Positions 1 through 8,368 of a stretch of 39,504 nucleotides of DNA are shown piece after piece (within the stretch, counting starts at the first letter, position 1; each line of letters starts with the position of its first letter). Source of the DNA: a virus; the IMG/VR virus record IMGVR_UViG_3300036835_000512, positions 1-39,504 of that record; one strand, 5' to 3'. A model generated the notes under the pieces. The model was not told where the DNA came from and made no database searches. It saw only the letters and a program-made list of their open reading frames with translations. The position numbers were made by a program, and so were the translations under genes.

Positions 1-233
1 GCGTGTTCCCGAGCGTATCGTGCGCCGGACTCGTCGTCGCGAGGTTCGCCGCGTTGAGCGCGGTGAAGGCGCGGATGACGCCGTAGTAGTTCGCGTAAAA
101 GTAGCCGTCGGCACTCCAATCGCCGGGCGTCCGCGCGCCCTCGGCAATGATCCACCCGCCCTCGTTCGCCTCGACCGTCGGTCCGACGAGCGACGCGTTC
201 ACGTGGATGCGGATCACCCGGAGCTCACACCCG
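1..233. repeat. terminal direct repeat, left copy (circle junction)
   Basis: Bases 1-233 match 39272-39504 except for one position (C at 128, A at 39399). This is the overlap expected from assembling a circular or terminally redundant phage genome. The difference changes a Thr codon from ACG to ACT in the tail-fibre gene, so it is silent. True physical ends are not shown, because the repeat lies inside a gene. Confidence 0.93.
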
Positions 234-1249
234 GCCCCGCTTACGTTGATGCCCTTGTTGACGCTATCGGCATCGACCTCGGTGATGATCGCCGTCGCGT
301 TCGTCGCCAGGTTGAGTGCCGCATAGTAGAAGACCGCGCCGACGACATTCGCGATGTTGCTCGCGTTCAGCAGCTCGCCCCGCGCACAGGCGTTGTTGGC
401 CAGGTTCAGGCCACTCACGCCGCAGTTGAGCACGGTGAGCGTGTTGAACCCGAGAAAGCCGCCGTCGATGACGAGCACGCCCGCGTCGCCCCAATTTTGC
501 ATCACCAAGTTGAGCGAGGTAAGCACCGCGCCACCGTCGATGATCAAGCCGTTGGTACCCGCCGCATTCGCGCCGATAAGGGTGAGGTTCGTGAAGCCAA
601 AGAGCGGCTTGTGAATCACGACCCCGTTGCCCGACGCGAAAGATAGCACCGTGGACGCCGTGCTCGTTCCACTGACCGTAATCCGGTCGCCGTTCGGGTG
701 GTCGAGTACCACGGTCGCCGACGGGTACGTGCCATCGGCAATGCTGATCGTGACGAACCCCGAGTTGGTGATCGAGTAGTACCCGAGCCAGTTCCAGGCG
801 TTTACGAGGGTATCGAACGGATCGCCCGCCGTCGGATTCGCGGGAATCGGGGCGCCGCCGGGCGCCACGGACAACGTGATCGACGAGTTGATCACGTGGA
901 AATCGGGACGCACCGTCGGAAAGGGATAGGTGCCGCGCAAGTCGCCCGGCGGTCCCGCCGGCCCCGACGGCGGTAAGGTCGTCGGGACCGTCGGCGCGAG
1001 TGCGAGACACATTGCCTGAATGCAGCGCCAGAGCATCGTCGGGTCGCCCTTGAGTGGGGCGACGCCCGCGTGCGCGAGCAGCGCGTGGAGATTCAGAATC
1101 AGCTCGTTGAAGTGTTCGGCGATCGGGCGGGTACCGTCGAAGTTCGCCTCGGGGTCACAGTCGGCGAAGAACCCGTTAGGGCGCGGCCCGACGGGACCGA
1201 TCGGTGGGCACGTCAATGCCGCGTCGGAGGTGTCAGGAACCGTAAACAT
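1..1249 (-). CDS. tail fibre/spike protein, probable beta-helix (cut by window edge)
   Basis: The reading frame is open from the ATG at 1249 to the window edge and finishes at 39249 across the circle junction, giving 423 aa. The ATG has a purine-rich site (GGAAGGGGGG) upstream. Residues 1-80 look like an N-terminal attachment region and include HFNELILNLHALLAHAG. A Pro/Gly stretch near residues 90-110 carries TLPPSGPAGPPGDLRGTYPF, a variant of a motif common in phage fibres (GDLxGxYPxPT). The remaining 300 residues alternate Val/Ile/Leu with Asn/Gly, as in right-handed beta-helix spikes; that fold is inferred. Likely host recognition. It is the last tail gene before the envelope/lysis cassette. 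No catalytic motif was recognised. Confidence 0.8.
   Translation of the reverse strand, partial: MFTVPDTSDAALTCPPIGPVGPRPNGFFADCDPEANFDGTRPIAEHFNELILNLHALLAHAGVAPLKGDPTMLWRCIQAMCLALAPTVPTTLPPSGPAGPPGDLRGTYPFPTVRPDFHVINSSITLSVAPGGAPIPANPTAGDPFDTLVNAWNWLGYYSITNSGFVTISIADGTYPSATVVLDHPNGDRITVSGTSTASTVLSFASGNGVVIHKPLFGFTNLTLIGANAAGTNGLIIDGGAVLTSLNLVMQNWGDAGVLVIDGGFLGFNTLTVLNCGVSGLNLANNACARGELLNASNIANVVGAVFYYAALNLATNATAIITEVDADSVNKGINVSGAGCELRVIRIHVNASLVGPTVEANEGGWIIAEGARTPGDWSADGYFYANYYGVIRAFTALNAANLATTSPAHDTLGNT
954..985. repeat. 32-bp direct repeat in fibre genes, copy 1
   Basis: Identical to 2412-2443. In both genes it encodes the PTTLPPSGPAG-type joint just before the GDLxGxYPxPT motif, and a CAAGTCGCC segment next to it is also shared apart from a short indel. 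It marks the junction between the fibre's N-terminal part and its variable C-terminal part. Confidence 0.9.
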
Positions 1250-1267
1250 GCGTCGCCCCCCTTCCCA

Positions 1268-3418
1268 TCATGCCGCCGACCCCTCGGGGGCGGGTGCCCC
1301 GGTCACGCGCGCCTCGAGTGCCGCGACCCGCGCCGCCAGCTCCTTGACCGCATTGATGAGCGCCAAGGTGAAGTTCGACGTGTCGAGTGTCAGGATGTCG
1401 GTGTCCTCGTCGTCGCGCTCGTCGAGCTTGCCGCGCCGCACGCTGACACACTCAGGGAGCGCCTGCTGGACCGCGCTGGCGTCGTAGCCGTAGCACTGCC
1501 GGCCGTCGTCGGTCGTGCCGCCCTTGCCGTTGTAGAAGAACGCGATCGGGTGGAGCGCGAGGATCGCGGCAAGGCCGGTCGAGTAGGGTGTCACGTCGCG
1601 TTTCAGGCGCGGGTCGGATGGATTCGCCCAGGTCGTGCCGCTCGCCTTCGTCGCCGTCGGGCCGGTGATCGTCAGGTTGCCGGCGCTCCCGACCGTAAAG
1701 AGGGTTGCCTGGACGTCGGCCGTGTCGGCGTGCTCGAACGCGATCGAGTCGGCCCCGGAGCGCAGGACGACCCGCCACCCGGGCTTCGTCGCGTCGTCGC
1801 GGACCCACGCGGTGCCGTTGTGTTTAGAGTTGTAGGTGATGCCACCGAAGTCGAAGTTCGGCGCCATCACCCGGAGCCTGGACGTGAAGGTGCCGAGGAG
1901 GAGCGCCGAGACGTCGGGGGCGACGATGGAGCCAGGCAGGGTGAGGAGCCCCGTGTTATCGAGCGTCCATAGCGCCGCCGCACTCCCGCCGGCCGGTTGC
2001 CGCAAGATGCCGGCGTTGTCCGCCAGACTGTTGACCGTGAATTGCCACGAGGGCTTCGTCGCGTCGTCCTGCGCATTGGTGACGGCATCGCGATTGGTCG
2101 CGAGCGCCAGCCATGGGGCCGCAGTCAGGTTGCTACTCTGGACGTGTGCCTTGCCGGTATTCGAGCCGAGGAGCACGGTCGCGACGCCCGCGCCCGCCGC
2201 GCCGCCGGGCACGGCGACGGTCTTCGTCGCGTCGGTCGGGGTCAGCGTCGCGCCCGCCGCCGTCCAGAGCAGCGCTTGCGGCGGGAGCTGCGCGATCGGC
2301 AGCGTGCCCGTCGTGATCTTGGCGGCGTCGATCCCGCTCGCGAGCTTCGCGTTGCTGACGGCGCCGGGCGCAATCGTCGGCGCCGGATAGCTCGAGCCCG
2401 CCAAGTCGCCGCCCGCCGGCCCCGACGGCGGTAAGGTCGTCGGCGGCGTCGTCCACGCGGTCGCGTAATCCGTCGCGCTCGTCTTCGCGAGCACCTGGCC
2501 GGTCGTGCCCCCCGCCGCTACCCCGGGGCCGGCCGGGCCGGTGGCGCCCGTCGCTCCGGTGTCACCCTTCGGTCCCTGCGGTCCTGCGGGACCGGGTGGA
2601 CCCGCCGCCGCCTGCTGGGCGACGCTCACCTGCACGGCGGCTTTCTTCGGCGGCGTCCCGGTTGCGGACGTGAGCGTCCCGACGATGGTCGAATAGCCGG
2701 TCGGTCCCGGCACCGTGTTCGTCACACTGCCGATGGTGACGGCGTACGAGTTCCCGCCGTCATCGCGCATGTAGAGCGTGTCGCCGCTGATCGCTGGAAC
2801 CCCCGACCAATCAAGCCCGTCGCGGTCGGTATGATGCAGATAGACCGTCACGGGGTCGTTCACGGCGACGCTAGTGGGACTTGTCCGAATCTGTCCGCTG
2901 CTCGGCGGCGGCGACGTCGAGGTGTTGTAGTCCCACCAGCCACTGAGCACCGCACCACCCGGTGGCCCCGGATCGCCTTTCGGTCCTGGGGGTCCGGTCG
3001 GCCCCGGCGTGCCGCCGTGGGCGTCGACGTACTGCTTGGTCGCCGCCTGCAACGGCGCTGTCGGATCGGTGCCGAGGGTCACGCCGTCCCCGTCGAACGT
3101 CGCGACGATGGTGCCGGCAATCTCGACCTCGAGCGTACCCGGTACCTCGAGCGTCAAGTCGTCGCCCTCGGATTCGATGCACGGGCACGCGCCCGTCGTC
3201 GGGTCGCCGAAATGCACCGCGCTATCCGCCGCGAGTGACAACGACCGATCGGGCGGTACGGGCGACATGAGCGCCGTGCCCTTGTTGTCGGACCACAACG
3301 CGCTGATGCCGGTGCCAGCCGCCCACACCGCGCCGTCCCACGTGTACGCCACCCCGTTCGGGCCGGTGTACTCTTGCCCGACGGTCAAGGGTGGTGGTGG
3401 AAACACGAGCGTTGCCAT
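1268..3418 (-). CDS. tail fibre with collagen-like repeats and C-terminal S74 chaperone
   Basis: A 716-aa protein. The start is the ATG at 3418, preceded by AGGAG at good spacing; the frame extends upstream but there overlaps the DUF4082 gene. Two collagen-like Gly-X-Y stretches occur (GPTGPPGPKGDPGPPGG and GPPGPAGPQGPKGDTGATG), followed by a GDLAGSSYPAPTI fibre motif. The last 116 residues are a Peptidase_S74 intramolecular chaperone: SDPRLKRDV starts at about residue 601, with the catalytic Ser601/Lys606 pair of the family, and it ends in a helical tail (VKELAARVAALEARV). In this family the chaperone trimerises the fibre and cuts itself off before the Ser. It lies 11 bases downstream of the DUF4082 gene. 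A trimeric receptor-binding fibre is very likely; the receptor is unknown. Confidence 0.9.
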   Translation of the reverse strand: MATLVFPPPPLTVGQEYTGPNGVAYTWDGAVWAAGTGISALWSDNKGTALMSPVPPDRSLSLAADSAVHFGDPTTGACPCIESEGDDLTLEVPGTLEVEIAGTIVATFDGDGVTLGTDPTAPLQAATKQYVDAHGGTPGPTGPPGPKGDPGPPGGAVLSGWWDYNTSTSPPPSSGQIRTSPTSVAVNDPVTVYLHHTDRDGLDWSGVPAISGDTLYMRDDGGNSYAVTIGSVTNTVPGPTGYSTIVGTLTSATGTPPKKAAVQVSVAQQAAAGPPGPAGPQGPKGDTGATGATGPAGPGVAAGGTTGQVLAKTSATDYATAWTTPPTTLPPSGPAGGDLAGSSYPAPTIAPGAVSNAKLASGIDAAKITTGTLPIAQLPPQALLWTAAGATLTPTDATKTVAVPGGAAGAGVATVLLGSNTGKAHVQSSNLTAAPWLALATNRDAVTNAQDDATKPSWQFTVNSLADNAGILRQPAGGSAAALWTLDNTGLLTLPGSIVAPDVSALLLGTFTSRLRVMAPNFDFGGITYNSKHNGTAWVRDDATKPGWRVVLRSGADSIAFEHADTADVQATLFTVGSAGNLTITGPTATKASGTTWANPSDPRLKRDVTPYSTGLAAILALHPIAFFYNGKGGTTDDGRQCYGYDASAVQQALPECVSVRRGKLDERDDEDTDILTLDTSNFTLALINAVKELAARVAALEARVTGAPAPEGSAA
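2412..2443. repeat. 32-bp direct repeat in fibre genes, copy 2
   Basis: Second exact copy of 954-985, inside the S74 fibre gene, in the same reading frame and the same protein context (TTLPPSGPAGGDLAGSSYP). Confidence 0.9.
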
Positions 3419-3429
3419 GACCGCGACTC

Positions 3430-4113
3430 CTACGGTGCTTGTGACGAGAGCGATTGCCGGCGCCAGGGCGGCGCGGGTGGCGGCGGCGACGGCACCCACA
3501 CCTCGGCGAGCGCCTGTGACACCACGACGGCGGTCACCGGAATGTGCCGGACCCAAATTTCCGCCGCGCTTTGCGTGACGCGAGCGTCCGGTACCCCGCT
3601 CATCCACGTTTCCGCCGCCACCTGCGTGACGCGAGCGTCCGTCGCCACGAGGTCGTCAAACAGAATATCCACGTAGAACGTGTGATTACTGTTTGCCGTC
3701 GCCGGATAGCCCGCCGAGGAGAGGGCATAGCGGCTATTGGCATCGACCGTGAGCGGCCCCACCGTGAGGCCCGTAAACCCGCCGATGCCACTATCCGCCC
3801 ACGCCACCGACCGCGACACCGCGACGCGGTACCGGCTGCCGGCGGTGATCGCGACGGCCGGCGTCAGCACGGCAGTCTGCCACCCCGAGGCGGTTTCTCC
3901 CGAGAATGTGACCGAACCAATTACCGCTTGATCCGACTCCCGATAAACGGTGCCGACGTGCACCCCCGTGTCGCTCGGAACTTTCCAAAACTGAATGGCG
4001 GTGACGTTCCCCGAGACGGTCGACGTGAACGCCATGCCGCAGTTCGACGGCACGGCGGAGCCGACGGCGGGGGTCGGGGTGAAGCTATCCGCCCAAAAAG
4101 TGTAAATCGCCAT
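3430..4113 (-). CDS. DUF4082-domain tail protein with C-terminal triplicated motif
   Basis: A 227-aa protein starting at the ATG at 4113 (MAIYTFWADSFTP). Residues 1-150 match the DUF4082 pattern: FWADSFTPTP, GMAFTSTVSGNVTAIQFWK, SDTGVHVGTVYRES, then SGWQTAVLTPAVAITAGSRY. DUF4082 is a small beta-sandwich found in secreted and surface proteins, often beside carbohydrate-related domains. The C-terminus repeats a short motif three times (DARVTQVAAETW, DARVTQSAAEIW, VVVSQALAEVW), then a Pro-rich tail. It sits among fibre genes, so a virion adhesion role is inferred. The start is 3 bases upstream of the stop of the gene before it. Confidence 0.8.
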   Translation of the reverse strand: MAIYTFWADSFTPTPAVGSAVPSNCGMAFTSTVSGNVTAIQFWKVPSDTGVHVGTVYRESDQAVIGSVTFSGETASGWQTAVLTPAVAITAGSRYRVAVSRSVAWADSGIGGFTGLTVGPLTVDANSRYALSSAGYPATANSNHTFYVDILFDDLVATDARVTQVAAETWMSGVPDARVTQSAAEIWVRHIPVTAVVVSQALAEVWVPSPPPPAPPWRRQSLSSQAP

Positions 4114-4115
4114 CG

Positions 4116-5174
4116 TTAGGCGGTGACCTTCTGCCCGACCTGGAGGGCATTGACGGCGGCGGGCGTCCACGCGACCCCGGTCGCGGGATCGACGACGTCG
4201 ACCCGCGAGAGATAGCTATACGTCGACCCGAGGACTGTATCGACGCCGCCGACCTCGGTACCGCCCGACAACACCCGGAGTTGCCCGCTCCGGGCGCCCG
4301 CGTCGGATTTCTTGATGCACACTTTCGACACGACGCCGATAATGGCGGCGGGCGTTACGGGTAAGTCGGCGAGGGTGTACAAATCTTCATGGCCGACGGT
4401 GCTGTCGAACACGTAGTCGGTGTCAGCGTTGCCGAATAGCTCATCGACCGCACTCGCGTTGGTCGGGGAAGCACCGGGAAACACGCCGAACTGTTTTTGC
4501 CCCGTATCGCCCGACGGCATGAGCACGAGCGCCCGGATATCACCCGTCCAATCGTTCGGGACGGCGCCACTCCCGGAACACACGAACAAGTCGTCGATGT
4601 ACCACTCGTTGCCGGCAGTAAACGTCGTGCCGCTTTGGACGAGTACACTGTTTGCATAGTTGTTGGCGGTGCCGCCTCGGGTGTTGAGGCCCGTCGCGGC
4701 GAAACTATCCGACGGACTGCCATTCTTCCGAATGGTAAGGGCGCCCGTCGTGGCGTTGATCACGACTTTGAGTTGAAAATGCGTCCACTGCGCTTGGGGA
4801 ATCGCGGCGGGGTACGTCGCGAGCACCGTGCCCGTTTGGGTGCCCGATTTGAGCGTGATGTTGCCGCCCGACTCGAAGCAGACGGTACACTGTGCCGTGC
4901 CCGCGTCGCGAAACACGAGGGTCAACGCCGGGTTCGTGCCGCCGAGGGCGGCGGGCCAGTAGTAGGCAACCGCAATGACGAAGGTGGTTTCATTGGTGGT
5001 GTTCTTCAAGAGGCTCGGAAGGTTGCTGGTCGTGACCTTCCACGACTGACCTACGCCGAACCGGGTCAGGCTATCGAGCGTCACGCCGGTAATGACCACG
5101 TTGTCCCATACACTCCGTGCGAGGTCGCCGACCGTGCCGTAGTAGTCGAACCCATCGGCGACGAGCCACGCCAT
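4116..5174 (-). CDS. structural tail protein, probable lectin-like jelly roll
   Basis: A 352-aa protein starting at the ATG at 5174 in a TAATG overlap with the preceding gene's stop, so translation is probably coupled. The N-terminus MAWLVADGFDYYGTVGDL is the kind of opening seen in phage tail proteins with a concanavalin-like fold. Central strands such as QWTHFQLKVVINATTGALTI and NEWYIDDLFVCSGSG also resemble LamG-type sandwiches. No catalytic residues were recognised. It belongs to the fibre/baseplate module, and carbohydrate binding is an inference from the predicted fold. The frame is open upstream to 6035, but that part overlaps two well-supported genes. Confidence 0.72.
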   Translation of the reverse strand: MAWLVADGFDYYGTVGDLARSVWDNVVITGVTLDSLTRFGVGQSWKVTTSNLPSLLKNTTNETTFVIAVAYYWPAALGGTNPALTLVFRDAGTAQCTVCFESGGNITLKSGTQTGTVLATYPAAIPQAQWTHFQLKVVINATTGALTIRKNGSPSDSFAATGLNTRGGTANNYANSVLVQSGTTFTAGNEWYIDDLFVCSGSGAVPNDWTGDIRALVLMPSGDTGQKQFGVFPGASPTNASAVDELFGNADTDYVFDSTVGHEDLYTLADLPVTPAAIIGVVSKVCIKKSDAGARSGQLRVLSGGTEVGGVDTVLGSTYSYLSRVDVVDPATGVAWTPAAVNALQVGQKVTA

Positions 5175-5824
5175 TAGAGTGCCCCCCGGAGCGTCCACGT
5201 AAAGTCGGCGAGCGTCGCGTCGGCGGTCGCGGGCGCGACGAGCTCGACCCGGTCGCCCGCCGCGACCGACACCGTCGACGCCCACACGAATCCGGCGACG
5301 GTGGCGCCCGCCGCCCACCGGATTGTGCCCCTCGACGTGCCGTTCACTTGCACGTCGACGTCGGTTTGCGCCGTCGCCGCCGTTTTCGCGACGGCTTGGC
5401 TTCCGGTGAGATTCACCGGCAACGTGAACGCGAGCGCCGCGACGTAGAGGGCGAGCGACGCCGACGCCGGGGGCGTGCCGGCAACCGCCCCGGCGACGAG
5501 ATAATATTGCCCGCCGATCAACTTGCCGACACTGGCGACCGCCGGCACCCATTGTGCCGTGGTGCCATCGTTGTAGAAAATGTAGAGGTTGCCGTCGGTG
5601 GTACGCCACCACAACGTGCCGGGAACCGGCGACACGGGCGCCGTCGCGCCGATCGCGACCGGGAACGTGCTTGCCGGGTTGTTCCAGGCGTCGACGAGCA
5701 TCTGAATCTCGGCGTCGACCTCGGTCGACAGGATCGGCGCCTCGTGGTGCAGGTTCTCGTATTCCTCGGTGTACGTCCGCACCCCGGTGACCTTGAGTGG
5801 GCGGATAAGCGTAGGCGATCCCAT
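5174..5824 (-). CDS. tail-associated hypothetical protein (fibre module)
   Basis: A 216-aa protein starting at the ATG at 5824, three bases after the gp48-like stop. Visible elements are TEEYENLHHEAPILSTEVDA near the N-terminus, a beta-rich middle (PGTLWWRTTDGNLYIFYND, resembling a display segment found in many phage fibre proteins), and an Ala/Val/Thr-rich C-terminus ending TLADFTWTLRGAL. No family was assigned. It lies directly after gp48 and before the fibre genes, where adaptor or fibre-attachment proteins occur in Mu-like phages. The stop overlaps the next start by one base (TAATG). Confidence 0.7.
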   Translation of the reverse strand: MGSPTLIRPLKVTGVRTYTEEYENLHHEAPILSTEVDAEIQMLVDAWNNPASTFPVAIGATAPVSPVPGTLWWRTTDGNLYIFYNDGTTAQWVPAVASVGKLIGGQYYLVAGAVAGTPPASASLALYVAALAFTLPVNLTGSQAVAKTAATAQTDVDVQVNGTSRGTIRWAAGATVAGFVWASTVSVAAGDRVELVAPATADATLADFTWTLRGAL

Positions 5825-5827
5825 GGC

Positions 5828-6460
5828 TCAGGCACTCCAAAAGTCGATGTTCCACAACCCGATATTCCAGAGCGCGGGGCGCTTGCAGATGAACGACACG
5901 GTCGACCCGGCGGGCGCGGCGCGTCGGATCACACATTTGAGCACGGTACAGTCGACCGACGTCGCAATGACCTGCCACCACTGGGGCGGCACGCCGACGC
6001 GGGCGTCGCAGAACGTCGTGCACCCCATGCGCCACGGCCAGTGTTCGACGATCGTAATGTGAAACCCGTAGAGTGCCGCCAAGTAGATGAAATAGTCACG
6101 GGACTGCCCACCCTGCGCGGCGAGCTTCGCGCAGACGAACGCCTGGCGCTGCGCGATCGTCCATGTCCCCTGCGTACACTCGTCGGGGAGCCCGAGCTCC
6201 CGCTCCCAGTCCGGCAGCAGCTCGACGCTCCCGCACGGGTACGCCTCGGCCTCGAGGTCGCAGTCCCGCGTCTGGATCGCGACCATCGCGTCCGCGATCG
6301 CCGTCCAGAACGCCTCCTGCGTGGTGCCCGGCTCCCGCGGCCACACGATGCCGCGGGGCAGGAGGTCGAGCAGCGTGCGGACCCACTCGTCGGTCGTGAG
6401 GAGACAGAGGGCCGCGGCCGCGGTCGGCGTCGGCGTCGCGGGTGGCGCGTCACGCCACAT
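5828..6460 (-). CDS. Mu gp48-like (YmfQ/DUF2313) baseplate protein
   Basis: A 210-aa protein. The segment WVRTLLDLLPRGIVWPREPGT followed by ELLPDWERELGLPDEC is the hallmark of the YmfQ/DUF2313 family (Mu gp48), which forms the baseplate periphery linking wedges to fibres. The C-terminal half is rich in Cys, Trp and His (HWPWRMGCTTFCDARV, KCVIRRAAPAG), as is common in this family. The start overlaps the gp47-like gene by 11 bases, in the same order as in Mu (47 then 48). Confidence 0.88.
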   Translation of the reverse strand: MWRDAPPATPTPTAAAALCLLTTDEWVRTLLDLLPRGIVWPREPGTTQEAFWTAIADAMVAIQTRDCDLEAEAYPCGSVELLPDWERELGLPDECTQGTWTIAQRQAFVCAKLAAQGGQSRDYFIYLAALYGFHITIVEHWPWRMGCTTFCDARVGVPPQWWQVIATSVDCTVLKCVIRRAAPAGSTVSFICKRPALWNIGLWNIDFWSA

Positions 6461-7517
6461 AGGTCACCGTCCCGAGCACCGCGAGGTCGCTCGCCCCGAG
6501 CGCGACGTCGGCGGCCGGCACGAGGATCGTGTGGTGCTGCTCGCCGGCCGCCAGCGACACGGCCTCCCAGAGCCAGGAGACGTACACGGTGCCGCCCGGC
6601 CGGCCGTGGCGGTAGAGCGTGTCGGTCAGCTCCGTCAGGACCGCCGCCCGCACGTCCGGCGTGTCCGGTGTGAGCGCCTTCACCGTCACGTCGATCGGCT
6701 GGGCGATCGGCGCGAGCACGAAGACCTGGGTCGCGACCGGGCGGACCTCGTCGAGATGCGCTTGCACGACGGCGACGTCGGCGGGCGTCGGGATGCCGTT
6801 CGGATGCGCGGCGTCGTCCATCGTGAAGTAGCAGACCACGGTGCCAGCGCCCTGCCCGAGCGGCACGACCCACGCCCGCGTGACGCCGGGGACCTCGAGC
6901 ATCCACTGGACGTAGTCCGACGCCGAACCGCCGTGCGGGGGGGCCTGGATGCGCGCGAGCAGCCGCAGGCGGAGCTCGTCGTCGGTCTCCTCGTCGGCGC
7001 CGCCGCCGATGCCCGGCGCCGCCACGGTGCCCTGTGGCGTGACGCCGGCAATCGCACCGACCGTGCTGACGACGGTGCCGGTCACGGCATCGCCGAGCAC
7101 GCCGAGCGTCTCAGCCTCGACGGCCACGGTGGCCGTGCCGCCCGTGCCGAGCGTGGCGCCCGTGGTGGCGTAGTACCGCACGCGGTCGGTCCGCTGGAAC
7201 TCGGCCCCGCTCGGCACCGTGGCGCCGGGCGTGCCCGTCACCGCGAGCGCGCCGATCGCCGCGACGGCCGGCTTCCGCGTGAGCCCCCAGATCGACGCCC
7301 ACCGCTCGAGGTACGCCGTCTCGGCCGTGTCCACGAACAGCTGCTGCGAGAGCCAGACCTGGTAGCCGTAGTGGAGGTACGAGATGCCGGCGAACACGTC
7401 GGCGATGACGCGGAGGTTCGAGTTCTTGAGCAGCGCGTCGGCGCCGGGCAAGCGGGCGTTAAAGTCCCGGCGGTTCTGATCCCGGAGCTCGTCGAGCGTC
7501 GGCCGCGCGAACGGCAT
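6450..7517 (-). CDS. baseplate J / Mu gp47-like protein
   Basis: A 355-aa protein starting at the ATG at 7517, which overlaps the stop of the gp46-like gene by one base (TGATG). The opening MPFARPTLDELRDQNRRDFNARLPGADALLKNSNLRVIADVFAG is typical of the Baseplate_J family, as are LGTGGTATVAVEAETLG, GVTPQGTVAAPGIGGGADEETDDELRLRLL and PGVTRAWVVP. The protein is a main wedge component of contractile-tail baseplates. The frame stays open upstream to 8036, but this overlaps the gp46 gene and is not used. Confidence 0.95.
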   Translation of the reverse strand: MPFARPTLDELRDQNRRDFNARLPGADALLKNSNLRVIADVFAGISYLHYGYQVWLSQQLFVDTAETAYLERWASIWGLTRKPAVAAIGALAVTGTPGATVPSGAEFQRTDRVRYYATTGATLGTGGTATVAVEAETLGVLGDAVTGTVVSTVGAIAGVTPQGTVAAPGIGGGADEETDDELRLRLLARIQAPPHGGSASDYVQWMLEVPGVTRAWVVPLGQGAGTVVCYFTMDDAAHPNGIPTPADVAVVQAHLDEVRPVATQVFVLAPIAQPIDVTVKALTPDTPDVRAAVLTELTDTLYRHGRPGGTVYVSWLWEAVSLAAGEQHHTILVPAADVALGASDLAVLGTVTYVA

Positions 7518-8059
7518 CAGCCGGGCCCCTCCACGAGCGGCCAGACGGCGTCCGTGGCGACCCCGTCGGCGGCGAGCTCCGTCCAGGCCCAGGCGTACCG
7601 CTCGTCGTACACGGTGCCGTCCTCGCGCGTGATCTGGACGCGGAGCAGCAGCGTCGTCGGCGGCACCGGGCCGACCTCGAGGTAGCTCGCCGCGACGTCG
7701 ACGCGGGCGGCGACGCGGCCCCACTCCGCGTCCTCCTCGAGCATCCAGGCGAGCGCCGCCGCGGCGTACTCCTCGGCGCGCCGGAGCGTCTCCTCGGTCG
7801 ACTTCTCCCGCTCGAGGAGCCAGAGGCGCGAGCCGAGCTCGTTCCCCTCCGGCGCGTTCCAGTTCCCCCACCAGCCGCGGCGGTCGTCCGTGCCGTCGGG
7901 GATCACGTCGTCCGGCCGCGCGCTGGCATCGGTCCAGAGCGACAGCAGGACGGCGCTCTCCAGGTTGTGGTCGGTGGCGAGGCCGGGCGGGTCGAGCAGC
8001 CAATCGCCCCGAAATGGGGCGGTCGCGGGCGACCACGCGGTGCGGACGTCGGCCGGCAT
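7517..8059 (-). CDS. Mu gp46-like baseplate wedge protein
   Basis: A 180-aa protein. DHNLESAVLLSLWTDASARPDD followed by DDRRGWWGNWNAPEGNELGSRLW is the conserved core of the Mu gp46 family (Phage_GP46), which is related to T4 gp25-type wedge proteins. The helical stretch REKSTEETLRRAEEYAAAALAWML follows, then beta strands. It lies between the PAAR-like protein and gp47, close to Mu order. The ATG at 8059 is immediately upstream of the PAAR gene stop at 8060-8062. Confidence 0.93.
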   Translation of the reverse strand: MPADVRTAWSPATAPFRGDWLLDPPGLATDHNLESAVLLSLWTDASARPDDVIPDGTDDRRGWWGNWNAPEGNELGSRLWLLEREKSTEETLRRAEEYAAAALAWMLEEDAEWGRVAARVDVAASYLEVGPVPPTTLLLRVQITREDGTVYDERYAWAWTELAADGVATDAVWPLVEGPG

Positions 8060-8365
8060 CTAGGACCCGCTCCCGTTGCCGACCCGCGTCGTCGACGACC
8101 CGCCAATCCGCGTGTGGGGCGTGCAGGAATCGGGATCATCCGCGCGGATCACGGCCATATGGTCGATCCGCACCCGAGGCGCGCCGACGGTCGTCGCCCA
8201 CACGTGGTAGCAATGCGTATCGACCTCGGGGCACGGCGGGTGTGCGGTGCCTTGCGACCCGACGACCGCGACGAGCTCGCCGTCGACCCGCACGAACGAC
8301 TGCGGAATCAGGTCGATGATCCCGCCGCCGTCGTTCGCGTCGCCCATCCGTTGCACCGCCGGCAT
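8060..8365 (-). CDS. PAAR-like tail spike tip protein
   Basis: A 101-aa protein. The start MPAVQRMGDANDGGGII, the segment SFVRVDGELVAVVGSQGT and a second half-repeat (RVRIDHMAVIRADDPDSC, THTRIGGSSTTRVGNG-like) give the alternating pattern of PAAR proteins, which cap the central spike of contractile systems. His and Cys residues in HPPCPEVDTHCYH could supply the metal site; this is inferred. Mu encodes its tip differently, and here the gene sits between gp45 and gp46. The N-terminal Met is three bases downstream of the gp45-like stop. Confidence 0.75.
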   Translation of the reverse strand: MPAVQRMGDANDGGGIIDLIPQSFVRVDGELVAVVGSQGTAHPPCPEVDTHCYHVWATTVGAPRVRIDHMAVIRADDPDSCTPHTRIGGSSTTRVGNGSGS

Positions 8366-8368
8366 GGC

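Noticed and set aside
1-233. True terminal repeats used as packaging ends
   Set aside because: The repeat lies inside a coding sequence, differs by one base and matches an assembly overlap; lambda-type terminase points to cos ends elsewhere.
264-1010. Minus-strand frame of 248 codons in the tail-fibre region
   Set aside because: Out of frame with the continuous fibre gene, which joins across the circle; composition is Arg/His-rich without structure.
3419-3607. N-terminal extension of the S74 fibre gene
   Set aside because: The extra residues overlap the DUF4082 gene and are Arg/Ala-rich; the ATG at 3418 has a proper AGGAG site.
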